Shown here piece after piece: positions 1 to 7,782 of a stretch of DNA of 16,552 nt (position 1 is the stretch's first letter; every line of letters starts with the position of its first letter). Source of the stretch: Pelagihabitans sp037969055 (GTDB lineage: Bacteria > Bacteroidota > Bacteroidia > Flavobacteriales > Flavobacteriaceae); NCBI GenBank assembly GCA_037969055.1, contig JBBKWR010000441.1, forward strand, positions 1 through 16,552, given 5' to 3'. Below the pieces are notes generated by a model that did no database searches, was not told where the DNA came from, and saw nothing but the letters and a program-made list of their open reading frames with translations. Position numbers and translations under genes: made by a program.

Positions 1-1914
1 AAGTTGAACTTGATTTCCTTTAACCAAAAAACCAAATACTACTTTTTCGGCAATCTCAATAACACTGGTAGTGATGCCATTGGCGATATTTACCAACTCC
101 TTTATCCCGATGTTTTTACCACGACAAATTACGTCGGCGATGGCGTGGGTTCCAATAACTTTATAGAGATTTCTAATGGCGAACTTCGTTTGGATGAAAG
201 CAAACAGCAATTCAACAATGCCGAGCTGGCCTCGCTCAACGGTATATACAGTCCCAATAAAAATTTAAAGATTAAAGGTTTGGCCTTTTTTGTGGCCGAT
301 GAGAATAGCATTAAAAATAGTACTATAGAGCAATTCCTGCTGCCTCCCAATGCTTTTACCAATACCGAAAATTATCAATTGAGAAAGAAAAGTTTGGCAG
401 GCTCAGGCAAGTGGGATGCCATATTCAATATCAATAAAAAATCCCAAATCGAATATGTAGGCCGATATAGCTTTGGTAATAATAAAGATAAAGCACTGCT
501 CCTTTTTAACGAACAAGCGATCAACGAAGCGCTCAAAAGTAATTCGGCCTACACCGATCATAGAATGACCTACACCAACAAGCGAAATGAGGCAGAGGCC
601 TTCCAAATAACCGGAAGGTATATCTATGATGAAAAGCCTCAAAATTATGGGGTGGATACCTTTTTATACACTGATCTATTTCCTAGTACCGCCGAGATTG
701 CCTTAGTGGAACAGCAGAGCAATAATCGCATTGGTTTTTTCGGGTTGGAAGGTTCCTACTTTATGAATAAGGCTAAAAATAACCTTTCCATCACTTCTGG
801 ATTTATCCAGAACAAAAATCAATTACAAAGTGGTCTTGTATTTACCGACACTTCGGGAAATAAAACCGAAGCTGGGGATGATTATAAAAACAATTTGATA
901 TACACGGTCCACGATTATTATCTGAATACGAAATACAAATACACCCTTAAAAACATGTCCCTAATCTCTGGAATCGAGGTCCACCAGTTCTATGTAAACT
1001 TAAGCAATGACAGTATTGAGGAAAAAGAGGGCCAATTAGCCTTCATGCCCAGTATTGGGGTTTCGTGGCAGATCAATAAGGTGAACAGGTTTTTGGGGAC
1101 CTGTAAGTACAGTACCAAGAATGTTCCATTTTCTGAATTATATGAAGGCTATCTCTTAACGGATTACAGGAGTTTCAAGAGGGGCCTGGGTAGTTTTCAA
1201 CAACTGAAGGGCAGTTTCTTTTTGGCAAGTTATATTTTGGGCAATTGGAATGATTCTTTTATGATCAATACCTCAATGATTTATAATTTAGATCATGATT
1301 ATGTCACTGGAAATAGCTTTATTCAGTCAAATTTTGTGCAATACACCCCGATGGTACTAAAGAACAGGGATTTCCTTTCCCTAAATTTTACGGGAGATAA
1401 ATTTATTGAATTCATTTCTTCCAACCTTAAATTGATCGGTAGTTTCTCAAAAAACACCTATCAAAATGTGGTCAACGGATCCAGTTTAAGAAGCGTCGAT
1501 GCCGACACCTATACATATGGCGGAGAATTAAGGTCTGCCTTTCCCAGTTTTTTTGATTTCCACATGGGAACGACCTGGACAAAATCAAGGGTAAAAACTA
1601 CCCAGAAGAGTAGCAATTTGGATATTGTGTCGTTTCTGGATCTAAACTTCGAACTATCAGATAAATTAAGCATTGCACTAAATAATGAACGCTATTATTT
1701 TGGGAATCTATCCACCGACAAATCATTTTATTTTTCAGATTTGAAGGCACAGTATGATGTTAAAAAAAACAAACTTAAATTAAAACTGGTCTTAAGTAAT
1801 ATCTTTAATACCAATACTTTCTCAAACTTCAATATTAGTGATACAGGTAGTTATAGTGCTACTTATAGGCTCTTGCCAAGGTATATTTTAATGAAGCTGG
1901 ATTTTAGGTTCTAA
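1..1914 (+). CDS. TonB-dependent-receptor-like outer membrane protein, C-terminal part (5' truncated)
   Basis: The frame is open from the first base, so the gene begins upstream and only about 637 C-terminal residues are present. The protein is rich in alternating polar and hydrophobic strands with aromatic girdles and many Asn/Ser-rich loops, as in a large outer-membrane barrel. It ends in ILMKLDFRF, with the terminal Phe expected for recognition by the BAM complex. The near-terminal stretch NIFNTNTFSNF...YRLLPRYI resembles the end of Bacteroidota TonB-dependent receptors with an N-terminal carboxypeptidase-like domain. Those are often encoded next to GLPGLI-family genes, but the plug and that neighbour would lie outside the window. 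No SusD-like gene follows, so a classical SusC/SusD glycan-uptake pair is not supported. Barrel identity is fairly sure; the substrate is unknown. Confidence 0.75.
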   Translation, partial: KLNLISFNQKTKYYFFGNLNNTGSDAIGDIYQLLYPDVFTTTNYVGDGVGSNNFIEISNGELRLDESKQQFNNAELASLNGIYSPNKNLKIKGLAFFVADENSIKNSTIEQFLLPPNAFTNTENYQLRKKSLAGSGKWDAIFNINKKSQIEYVGRYSFGNNKDKALLLFNEQAINEALKSNSAYTDHRMTYTNKRNEAEAFQITGRYIYDEKPQNYGVDTFLYTDLFPSTAEIALVEQQSNNRIGFFGLEGSYFMNKAKNNLSITSGFIQNKNQLQSGLVFTDTSGNKTEAGDDYKNNLIYTVHDYYLNTKYKYTLKNMSLISGIEVHQFYVNLSNDSIEEKEGQLAFMPSIGVSWQINKVNRFLGTCKYSTKNVPFSELYEGYLLTDYRSFKRGLGSFQQLKGSFFLASYILGNWNDSFMINTSMIYNLDHDYVTGNSFIQSNFVQYTPMVLKNRDFLSLNFTGDKFIEFISSNLKLIGSFSKNTYQNVVNGSSLRSVDADTYTYGGELRSAFPSFFDFHMGTTWTKSRVKTTQKSSNLDIVSFLDLNFELSDKLSIALNNERYYFGNLSTDKSFYFSDLKAQYDVKKNKLKLKLVLSNIFNTNTFSNFNISDTGSYSATYRLLPRYILMKLDFRF

Positions 1915-1998
1915 GTTCGTTCCAGCCTATTGAATATCGAGCTTAACTACAACAATCAATGCCTTTAGCTGCTTTGAAAATAAACCCATATGCGATAA

Positions 1999-2015
1999 TC
2001 CCCCATATAGGGGGA
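1999..2015. repeat. Short inverted repeat, 6-bp stem with 5-nt loop
   Basis: TCCCCC and GGGGGA flank the loop ATATA. It lies 85 bp after the barrel gene stop and about 120 bp before the next gene. No T-tract follows, so it is not a standard intrinsic terminator. It may be a weak 3'-end stem of the upstream transcript. Confidence 0.35.
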
Positions 2016-2134
2016 GCGGTTAAATTTAGAGGTTCTTTTAGTGACTATTTTTTGTTCATAACCCCGTTAAAAAGTCGGCCGATCCCCAAAAAAAGTCCCC
2101 CCTCCTATTCACTATCTTTATAAAAACAAACCTC

Positions 2135-2542
2135 ATGAGCGACCGGTCCCAACAACTGCTGGCCATCCGACCTTTAATAGCCTCCGCCATTATTACCGAA
2201 AACATGAGCCCCGACGAACATTTTCAAAATGCCACGCTGAGGCCCATTATAAAGTTGCAGAACGATTTATTCTTGGCCGCTTTTGCCAATTATATCGTGA
2301 AGTACAAAAACGGATTTTATGAACTCGCCTTCCCTAAGCGCATTGAATTTATCGAAAATGCCATTCAAAAAGATATAAAGTTCAGAAATTCCCTAAAAGG
2401 TATGGTCATTGGTCAGTTTACGGTAGAAGAGTACGCCACTTATATCCAAAACTCCTCGGCCTTAAACAAACGCATGATGAATATGGTCATACAGCGTCTA
2501 CAGGACCAAATACAGGTATTCGAGGGCGCTGTCCTTATTTGA
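2135..2542 (+). CDS. Conserved flavobacterial hypothetical protein (135 aa)
   Basis: This is a small soluble protein without a signal peptide or membrane segment. It contains a run typical of a family widespread in Flavobacteriaceae, with the landmarks LRPIIKLQNDLFL (about residues 36-48), FIENAIQKD (72-80), LKGMVIGQFT (87-96) and SSALNKRMMNMV (107-118). From memory, homologues sometimes carry the label 'glyoxalase', but I see no metal-binding His/Glu pattern of that fold, so I do not transfer it. The sequence looks mostly helical. The ATG is preceded by a -7-like TATCTTTA at 2113-2120 without a clear -33 element and without a Shine-Dalgarno, as is usual here. It is followed by an independent promoter for the next gene, so it is probably monocistronic. 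Function unknown. Confidence 0.8.
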   Translation: MSDRSQQLLAIRPLIASAIITENMSPDEHFQNATLRPIIKLQNDLFLAAFANYIVKYKNGFYELAFPKRIEFIENAIQKDIKFRNSLKGMVIGQFTVEEYATYIQNSSALNKRMMNMVIQRLQDQIQVFEGAVLI

Positions 2543-2567
2543 ACCCTAACCGCGCAGATTAAGTTTG
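2538..2567 (+). promoter_or_regulatory. Predicted Bacteroidota-type promoter for the 2658 lipoprotein gene
   Basis: TTTG at 2538-2541 is followed after 18 bp by TAAGTTTG at 2560-2567. That fits the Bacteroidota consensus of a -33 TTTG and a -7 TAnnTTTG. The -33 element overlaps the stop codon of the preceding gene. Transcription would start near 2574, giving a leader of about 84 nt that contains a small TTGCA/TGCAA stem around a T-run. This is the best two-element promoter I found in the window. Confidence 0.5.
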
Positions 2568-2657
2568 ATCGATTTGCAATTGTTTTTTCTGCAATAACAA
2601 GCAACCTTATGCCAAAGCCGCCGTCTTAGTGCTAAATGAACTACTAAAACCACGGAC

Positions 2658-3035
2658 ATGAAATCAATAGGATGGTTGTTGCTTACCGTTTATTTAATGG
2701 TTTCCTGTTCCAAAGATGGTTTCGACTCCGATGGCTATCCCGATGGGAAGTTTCGCGTATTGGAGCGGCAGTGCTTTTGCTGGCAGCTGCCCGCCGATTG
2801 GTCCATGAATTACACTTTCAACAGAGATGGCAACACCCTGCTCGTGGAAACCCTGGATGAAAAAGGGATGGTCGAAAATGTTAGCAGCCGAACCTATGGG
2901 GTAAAGGGCGACAACATCACCATTGATGGACGGGAACATACTTTTAAGAAGAACAAAGATAATTTAGAGATCACTTATTTGGACGATCCACGCATCGCGG
3001 ACGATGAACTGACCCTTATTCTTAAAAAGTCCTGA
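2658..3035 (+). CDS. Small putative surface lipoprotein (125 aa)
   Basis: Residues 1-17 form a lipoprotein signal with a hydrophobic core (IGWLLLTVYLM) and the lipobox MVSC, with Cys17 as the lipidated residue. The next residues, SKDGFDSD, are polar and acidic around a Lys, resembling the lipoprotein export signal that sends Bacteroidota lipoproteins to the cell surface. The mature part is about 108 residues, with two closely spaced Cys (CFC, about 39-41) and an alternating strand pattern that suggests a small beta fold of the lipocalin-like kind. That last point is inference only. The gene is convergent with the glycosidase gene, 32 bp between stops. No recognised family. Confidence 0.75.
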   Translation: MKSIGWLLLTVYLMVSCSKDGFDSDGYPDGKFRVLERQCFCWQLPADWSMNYTFNRDGNTLLVETLDEKGMVENVSSRTYGVKGDNITIDGREHTFKKNKDNLEITYLDDPRIADDELTLILKKS

Positions 3036-3067
3036 CAGGGCTATTGATAGTGGCTTTGGCAAAAGGA

Positions 3068-4456
3068 TCAATCTACTCGAGACCCGTACCATTTGGCCAA
3101 ATTATTCATGGCGGGTTTATGGCGTGGAGAAAAATCCAAACGCTCAAAAGAATTATCTGGTTCGGAGCGGGTGTTCCACTGCCAGATGTACATGCCAGCG
3201 AACCATTTTTGATGCCATAATTCTTGAAACAAGGCCTCATAAGCCAAATATTGGGTCTTATTGGAGGTACGCTTCCTGAGAACGCTCATAAAACCATCCC
3301 ATTCCCAAGGTTTTACGGTGGTATGGGCATCGCTCCTATAGCCTACTTCAGTAAACAATATTGGCTTATCCCATTTATCTGCCAAAGTTTCTAGGGTAAC
3401 CAGATGTCGAGCCCAACCTTTTTTAATGGCTTCCAGATCTGGATTACTGGTTTTGGTTAAAGGAAAATACGCTTGCAGGCCGATATAATCCATCTGGTCC
3501 CAAAATGGCACAAGGTCAAATTCGCCATCCCAATTGGCGGCATAGGTTAAGGGGCCATCATAAATTGACTTAATTTCCGATACCAACTTGACCCATTGCT
3601 CCGGGGCATTTCGCAACGAGCTTTTTAATTCGGTTCCCACACAAAACAGATCAACGTTGGTTTTTGCCGCCATTTTGGCGTAACGCAACATATTGGCCCT
3701 ATACGATTCAAACCATGCATTCCACTCCTCAGGGGAATCCAAGATTATATTAGAGCGCCAGCCCTCGTTCATCCATAAGTGGGGTTTTAACATTACCCGT
3801 ATTTTCTTGGCATGCAACTGTTCTATGGCTTTGAGAAACGAAGAATCCCTAGATGACCAATTATCCCCGGTATCAGGCAGTCGCATTTCTTTTGTCCTGT
3901 TGCCCTTCTGAAACATAAACGGCACGACGGCCACCCATTCGATGTTGTTTTTAAGGAGTTCACGAATAGCACCTTCGTTATTGTCGCTCCAACCAAATAC
4001 GGTCATTCCCCTTTGCTTATGGTCTTTCGTGTAATACTCGTTGGATATGTTATTGCGGTTCTCGACGGCATGGTCCCATTTGTAGTCAAAGCCCTCCCAG
4101 TTGTTCGAAAAGATGATGCCATTATAGAGCAGGACTACCAATAAAATAGGGCTAAAAAAACGTACCCCAAGATGCTTGAGCATCACCTTATGGCCCCTGG
4201 TCCTGTAAATTGCCAAAAAGTACCGAAAGCACCAAAACAACCCATATAGCACCAGGAAGGTCACGTGCACCGCAATAATAAAACCAGAAAAGCCCAACAG
4301 GTCGGTAAAGGCATCCCATAGCTTGGTAAGTGTTGCCCCGGAACGTACCATTCTCGGCAATATGTATATTAGGGCAACTACCCAGGTGAAGGCATATATG
4401 CCGAAAATTCGCTTTAGATTAATTTTGCCCAGCAGACGATTGACCCGAATTTTCAA
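3068..4456 (-). CDS. Membrane-anchored GH113-like glycoside hydrolase (TIM barrel)
   Basis: I place the start at the TTG at 4456 (462 aa). The frame stays open to an ATG at 4624, but a perfect -7 box lies at 4472-4479, inside that extension, and the extra 56 residues look non-coding. Three hydrophobic segments lie at about residues 19-34, 53-80 and 100-117. A (beta/alpha)8-type domain follows, from about 150 to the end. GH113-style catalytic landmarks are visible: VGTEL, with Glu276 as likely acid/base, and FTEVGYRS, with Glu370 as likely nucleophile, plus strand motifs KPHLW, YIGLQAYFP and YIWQWN. Known GH113 enzymes are beta-mannanases; the substrate here is not shown. The domain probably faces the periplasm. 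The membrane-bound N-terminal half is unlike the usual single lipoprotein anchor. Confidence 0.8.
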   Translation of the reverse strand: MKIRVNRLLGKINLKRIFGIYAFTWVVALIYILPRMVRSGATLTKLWDAFTDLLGFSGFIIAVHVTFLVLYGLFWCFRYFLAIYRTRGHKVMLKHLGVRFFSPILLVVLLYNGIIFSNNWEGFDYKWDHAVENRNNISNEYYTKDHKQRGMTVFGWSDNNEGAIRELLKNNIEWVAVVPFMFQKGNRTKEMRLPDTGDNWSSRDSSFLKAIEQLHAKKIRVMLKPHLWMNEGWRSNIILDSPEEWNAWFESYRANMLRYAKMAAKTNVDLFCVGTELKSSLRNAPEQWVKLVSEIKSIYDGPLTYAANWDGEFDLVPFWDQMDYIGLQAYFPLTKTSNPDLEAIKKGWARHLVTLETLADKWDKPILFTEVGYRSDAHTTVKPWEWDGFMSVLRKRTSNKTQYLAYEALFQELWHQKWFAGMYIWQWNTRSEPDNSFERLDFSPRHKPAMNNLAKWYGSRVD

Positions 4457-4471
4457 TTTTATAAATTTTCT

Positions 4472-4479
4472 CAAAGATA
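4472..4479 (-). promoter_or_regulatory. Exact -7 box (TATCTTTG) for the glycosidase gene
   Basis: On the minus strand TATCTTTG matches TAnnTTTG in every fixed position. I found no -33 TTG at a 17-23 bp spacing; the nearest TTTG is 26 bp away. Transcription from it would start near 4465, only about 9 nt before the TTG start proposed at 4456. This argues against the far-upstream ATG at 4624. Confidence 0.4.
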
Positions 4480-4746
4480 GCAAGTTTGCCCTATCTCGTG
4501 ACCACCAAATGTGCTTTAAGGCGACAAGGTGGCACCCTTTTGGTAACACATTTTGTAACCAAATATGAAACTTGTCGTCTCTCTCTAAAAGAATTTTCGA
4601 TATATACAGCGGAAATCGAACCAATAATTACCTGTCCTGGAGGGGTCTTCAACTTGGTATTTGCGCAATAAGCTTTGGGTTTGATCGTTGCTGTATGGGA
4701 CCTATTGTCGACTAAAACGCATAGCTATCGCTAGAAAATAAATGGT

Positions 4747-5697
4747 ATGAGAAATATTATTTTCATTTTAAGTACAATAACCATCTCAATGGTAGGATGT
4801 TCTTCCGACCGTGATTTAACCGGCGATGTAGATCCACTGCCGATCTATCCGTCCTATGGGTTGGAAACTAACGTCTTGATCAATGGACTGACCTTCGATG
4901 CAATGGAACCTTTTTTATCTGCCGACGGAAACTATTTATTTTTTAACAACCTAAACGATGGCATCGACACCAAGCTGTTTTATGCCACAAAAGAAAATGA
5001 CTCAACCTTCACCCTAATAGGAGAATTGAATGGCCCCAATCAGACAGCTACCCCCTATCTGGATGCCGTGGCTGACATGGATGCTGATGGCCAATTTTAT
5101 TGGACCTCGACCCGTGGCTATCCGGAGGAAACGAACAACATGTTCCATGGTAGTTTTGACACTGGCACCGTAAGCAATATTGGTAGGGTTCGGGGCGATT
5201 TTTATCGGACCAATCCTGGTTGGTTGGCTATGGATCATGGAATAAGTTTGGATGGTCAATTTTTGTATTATAACAACGCAAGGTTTGATATCACCCAATC
5301 AGAAGGGTGCAGTGGCCCTTGTGAAACGGAAATGGGTGTTGCCCAGAAGGTCAATGACTCAACTTTCAATAAACTCCCGAATTCTACCGCGCTTATGCAG
5401 CAAATTAATGATACCAATTATAATTTTTATGCCCCTTGTATCAGCAGCGACAATTTGGAACTTTTTTACACCCGTTACCCTACCGGTCCCATTTCAGCAG
5501 AAACACTTTTTGAGGTATGCGTTTCGGTTAGAAATTCCGAAGCGGATAATTTCTCAATACCTACGGTCTTGTTTTCAGAAAGTATCGGCAGCCTAGTAGA
5601 AGCCCCGACCCTGACGATAGATAAGCAAATTATGTACTATCATAAAAAAGTTGGGGACACCCATAAAATATTTATGAGGCGGCGTAAGGCACTTTAG
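4747..5697 (+). CDS. PD40/TolB-like beta-propeller lipoprotein
   Basis: The protein has 316 residues. A short signal with the lipobox SMVGC ends at Cys18, so it should be an outer-membrane lipoprotein, and SSDRDL after the Cys is acidic. The mature part carries repeated propeller blades of the PD40 (WD40-like) type, of the form 'P-x-[LI]-S-x-D-x-x-x-L-[FY]-[FY]'. Examples are EPFLSADGNYLFFNN (about 54-68), HGISLDGQFLYYNN (about 164-177), APCISSDNLELFYTR (about 228-242) and APTLTIDKQIMYYHK (about 287-301). Such propellers usually bind proteins or peptidoglycan-linked partners and are not enzymes. It is divergent from the glycosidase gene with about 290 bp between starts, so the two may share a control region. 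The partner is unknown. Confidence 0.78.
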   Translation: MRNIIFILSTITISMVGCSSDRDLTGDVDPLPIYPSYGLETNVLINGLTFDAMEPFLSADGNYLFFNNLNDGIDTKLFYATKENDSTFTLIGELNGPNQTATPYLDAVADMDADGQFYWTSTRGYPEETNNMFHGSFDTGTVSNIGRVRGDFYRTNPGWLAMDHGISLDGQFLYYNNARFDITQSEGCSGPCETEMGVAQKVNDSTFNKLPNSTALMQQINDTNYNFYAPCISSDNLELFYTRYPTGPISAETLFEVCVSVRNSEADNFSIPTVLFSESIGSLVEAPTLTIDKQIMYYHKKVGDTHKIFMRRRKAL

Positions 5698-5783
5698 CTC
5701 GATCGACTTAACCGAACCACACGTAGCCACTTTTGGCAATTTTTGCACTTTTGATACGCAACCAATAGACAATTTGGGGGTCT

Positions 5784-5791
5784 TATCTTTA
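5784..5791 (+). promoter_or_regulatory. Possible -7 box (TATCTTTA) ahead of the 58-aa gene
   Basis: It matches TAnnTTTG in all but the last fixed base. No TTG is found at a proper -33 spacing. If used, it would give a leader of about 125 nt containing the 5814-5842 hairpin. Confidence 0.25.
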
Positions 5792-5813
5792 TAGCATCAG
5801 TTAGAATAGCCCG

Positions 5814-5842
5814 GTAAATTTTACCATTTACATAAAATTTAC
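5814..5842. repeat. Perfect 10-bp inverted repeat, AT-rich hairpin
   Basis: GTAAATTTTA (5814-5823) and TAAAATTTAC (5833-5842) are exact reverse complements around a 9-nt loop. The left arm itself lies in a second near-palindrome, GGTAAATTTTACC (5813-5825), so two alternative foldings, or two overlapping operator halves, are possible. It sits between the propeller lipoprotein stop and the 58-aa gene. A 3'-end stem for the former or a leader element of the latter are both possible. Confidence 0.5.
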
Positions 5843-5922
5843 TACCATCCATACATTAGTAAATCGGACTTTTAAGAATATGGATACTTTTAAAACTGAT
5901 TAAAGACTAAAACCAAATCAGT

Positions 5923-6099
5923 ATGTCCACAATAATCTACACGCTCCTCATCCTGAACCTTTGCTTTGCTGGAGGAACCATTCTGGTGATCATTTATGGA
6001 ATGTTTATTAAGAAATCGGGTGATTTTAATATGCACGATAACTTCGTCGGTAAACTAATCCGTAAAGTTTCCACAGGCTCGGGAAAAATATTATCTTAA
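5923..6099 (+). CDS. Small single-pass membrane protein (58 aa)
   Basis: An ATG at 5923 opens a 58-codon frame ending in TAA at 6097-6099. Residues 4-29 form a clear hydrophobic helix (IIYTLLILNLCFAGG followed by ILVIIYGMFI). A basic tail with KK, GKLIRK and GSGK follows, giving an N-out/C-in topology by the positive-inside rule. No family is recognised. The coding look (one helix, charged tail, clean start and stop) supports a real gene, but the frame is short. It is convergent with the DUF2461 gene, 31 bp between stops. The leader with the 5814-5842 hairpin is unusually long for so small a gene. Confidence 0.6.
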   Translation: MSTIIYTLLILNLCFAGGTILVIIYGMFIKKSGDFNMHDNFVGKLIRKVSTGSGKILS

Positions 6100-6130
6100 A
6101 AAATAGGTTTACTGAGTTCTTATTCAACAG

Positions 6131-6811
6131 CTAATCAACCAATGACTCGCCATTCAAATTGGTGGTGAGCACATGACTCATAAAATCAAAAAAGGGCCTT
6201 ATAGCCTTAAATGCGGTATTCACTTGCTCACCAAAATCTGCTGCCATTACTGCTTTGTCGGAAAATTTCTTTACAAAAATATACTGCTTTTTCCTGATCA
6301 TGTCAATATTCGGATGCCCTTTTTCAAAACCTTTGGGCGCAGTCTTGACCTCGTCTCCGACAAGATCTCCCCAAATTGCTTTAAATTCTTTATTGGCGAT
6401 GATTTTACGTAACGCTGTGGCATCTTGTTCACATTCTTTACGAATGCGCAGCAAATCTTTGGGGTTGGGTTCCCAAAACCCAGCAGCGATAAAACTGTCT
6501 TTTGGTTGTATATGAACATAATACCCACCACGAAGCTTCGCCCCAGCGCGGGACATTGACGCTGAAAAGTTTAGTTTGTATGGGGTTTTATCATTTGAGA
6601 AACGAACATCCCTGTAAATCCTGAAAAACTTTAATTTCTCGATTTCATCATGCTTCTTCATCTTTTCCGAGATAGCGGTAAAGACTGATCGAACCTGGTC
6701 ATCTGCGGTTTTAAACTTCTTCTTGTGTTCGGTAAACCACTCCCTGTTGTTGTTTTTTTCGAGGGATTGTAAAAATTCGAAAATCCCTTTGGTAATGATA
6801 GCTGTTGACAT
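6131..6811 (-). CDS. DUF2461 (TIGR02453-type) protein
   Basis: The 226 residues match the DUF2461 family over the full length. Landmarks are NNREWFTEHK (21-30), RIYRDVRFSNDKTPYK (64-79), GGYYVHIQP (95-103) and the following SFIAAGFWEP, all in the family's order and spacing. No signal peptide or membrane segment is present, so it is cytoplasmic. No biochemical function is established for the family as far as I know. The conserved charged motif around RD-RFS-DK would suit a nucleic-acid or small-molecule pocket, but that is speculation. It is divergent from cysE with 176 bp between starts. Length is normal for the family. Confidence 0.9.
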   Translation of the reverse strand: MSTAIITKGIFEFLQSLEKNNNREWFTEHKKKFKTADDQVRSVFTAISEKMKKHDEIEKLKFFRIYRDVRFSNDKTPYKLNFSASMSRAGAKLRGGYYVHIQPKDSFIAAGFWEPNPKDLLRIRKECEQDATALRKIIANKEFKAIWGDLVGDEVKTAPKGFEKGHPNIDMIRKKQYIFVKKFSDKAVMAADFGEQVNTAFKAIRPFFDFMSHVLTTNLNGESLVD

Positions 6812-6960
6812 ACGACTTATCTTTTATTCCTTATCCCAATAGCTTACATTGTCATTCATTTCTGTTCGTCTGGCACTATTGCTGGCGACCAATTGTCGAA
6901 ATAGGGGTTATTTTAAGCTAAAGTTAACCATTTATACAAAAGTAGTCTTGCAATAATTTC

Positions 6961-6968
6961 TAAATTTG
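6961..6968 (+). promoter_or_regulatory. Exact -7 box (TAAATTTG) for the cysE-cysM operon
   Basis: It matches TAnnTTTG in every fixed position and lies 19 bp before the cysE ATG. No clear -33 TTG lies 17-23 bp upstream. The leader would be about 13 nt, too short for a riboswitch, so any sulfur control would have to be by a protein binding upstream. Confidence 0.45.
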
Positions 6969-6987
6969 AACCCACTAGCATACTCAC

Positions 6988-7782
6988 ATGGATAAGAAGT
7001 CGATCATCAATAAAATCAAGGAACACAAAAAACAACCTAATCTAAGGTACGCGTTAAAGGAAAAGGTTGAAGCTTTCACGAATAGGTTATTCTACACCCT
7101 ATTCGACATCGATACCCCGGTGGAGGACAACCTTGCGATATTGGAGAAAGAATTCGACGCATTGGTCGAACTGGCTTGCTGGGAAACCGAAAGTCCTTGC
7201 AAGAAAGTATGGGAAAACTATGTTGTAAAGTTACCAGGAGTCTTGGAAAGCCTAAATTTAGATGCCGAAGCTATCGTCAATTGTGATCCCGCCTCACTCT
7301 CCATTGAGGAAGTTTATATGGCCTATCCAGGATTCTATGCCATCGCCATTTACCGCTTGGCGCATGAACTCTACATTACAGGTTTTCCCCTAGTACCCCG
7401 CTTGATGACCGAATATGCCCATAGGCAAACAGGGGTGGATATCAATCCAGGGGCCCAAATCGGGAAATCTTTCTTTATCGACCACGCAACTGGTGTAGTA
7501 ATTGGTGAGACTGCCATCATAAAAGACCATGTAAAAATTTATCAAGGGGTTACCTTGGGGGCTTTATACGTGGCCAAGAACCTTCAAAGGACGAAAAGGC
7601 ATCCTACCATCGAAAATAATGTAACCATCTATGCCAATGCTACTATTTTGGGTGGTAAGACGGTAATAGGTGAAAATAGTGTAATCGGTGGAAATGCATG
7701 GATCACCGAATCTGTGCCTTCCAATTCCACTGTCTTCCATTCAGCAGAAATCAGGATAAAAACCCTTCCCAATGCCGTTTAA
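6988..7782 (+). CDS. cysE: Serine O-acetyltransferase
   Basis: Transfers acetyl from acetyl-CoA to L-serine, giving O-acetylserine, the first step of cysteine synthesis in the cytoplasm. The 264 residues have a helical N-terminal part, then a left-handed beta-helix of hexapeptide repeats from about residue 150 (for example IGKSFF, VVIGET, VIGENS, VIGGNA). Asp151 (VDINPGA) and His166 (IDHATG) lie 15 residues apart, as do catalytic Asp143 and His158 of E. coli CysE. The loop RTKRHPTI (about 201-208) corresponds to the conserved RHP segment. The N-terminal domain differs from the enterobacterial one and the C-terminal tail is short, so feedback inhibition by cysteine cannot be judged. Its end overlaps cysM by 11 bp, indicating translational coupling. 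Confidence 0.93.
   Translation: MDKKSIINKIKEHKKQPNLRYALKEKVEAFTNRLFYTLFDIDTPVEDNLAILEKEFDALVELACWETESPCKKVWENYVVKLPGVLESLNLDAEAIVNCDPASLSIEEVYMAYPGFYAIAIYRLAHELYITGFPLVPRLMTEYAHRQTGVDINPGAQIGKSFFIDHATGVVIGETAIIKDHVKIYQGVTLGALYVAKNLQRTKRHPTIENNVTIYANATILGGKTVIGENSVIGGNAWITESVPSNSTVFHSAEIRIKTLPNAV

Noticed and set aside
2672..2939. Alternative frames on both strands inside the small lipoprotein gene.
   Set aside because: The lipoprotein frame has a full signal and lipobox; the others have no recognisable features.
4457..4624. Upstream extension of the glycosidase frame to an ATG at 4624.
   Set aside because: It contains an exact -7 box, the residues show no recognisable pattern, and a TTG lies just after the box. 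I kept the shorter form.
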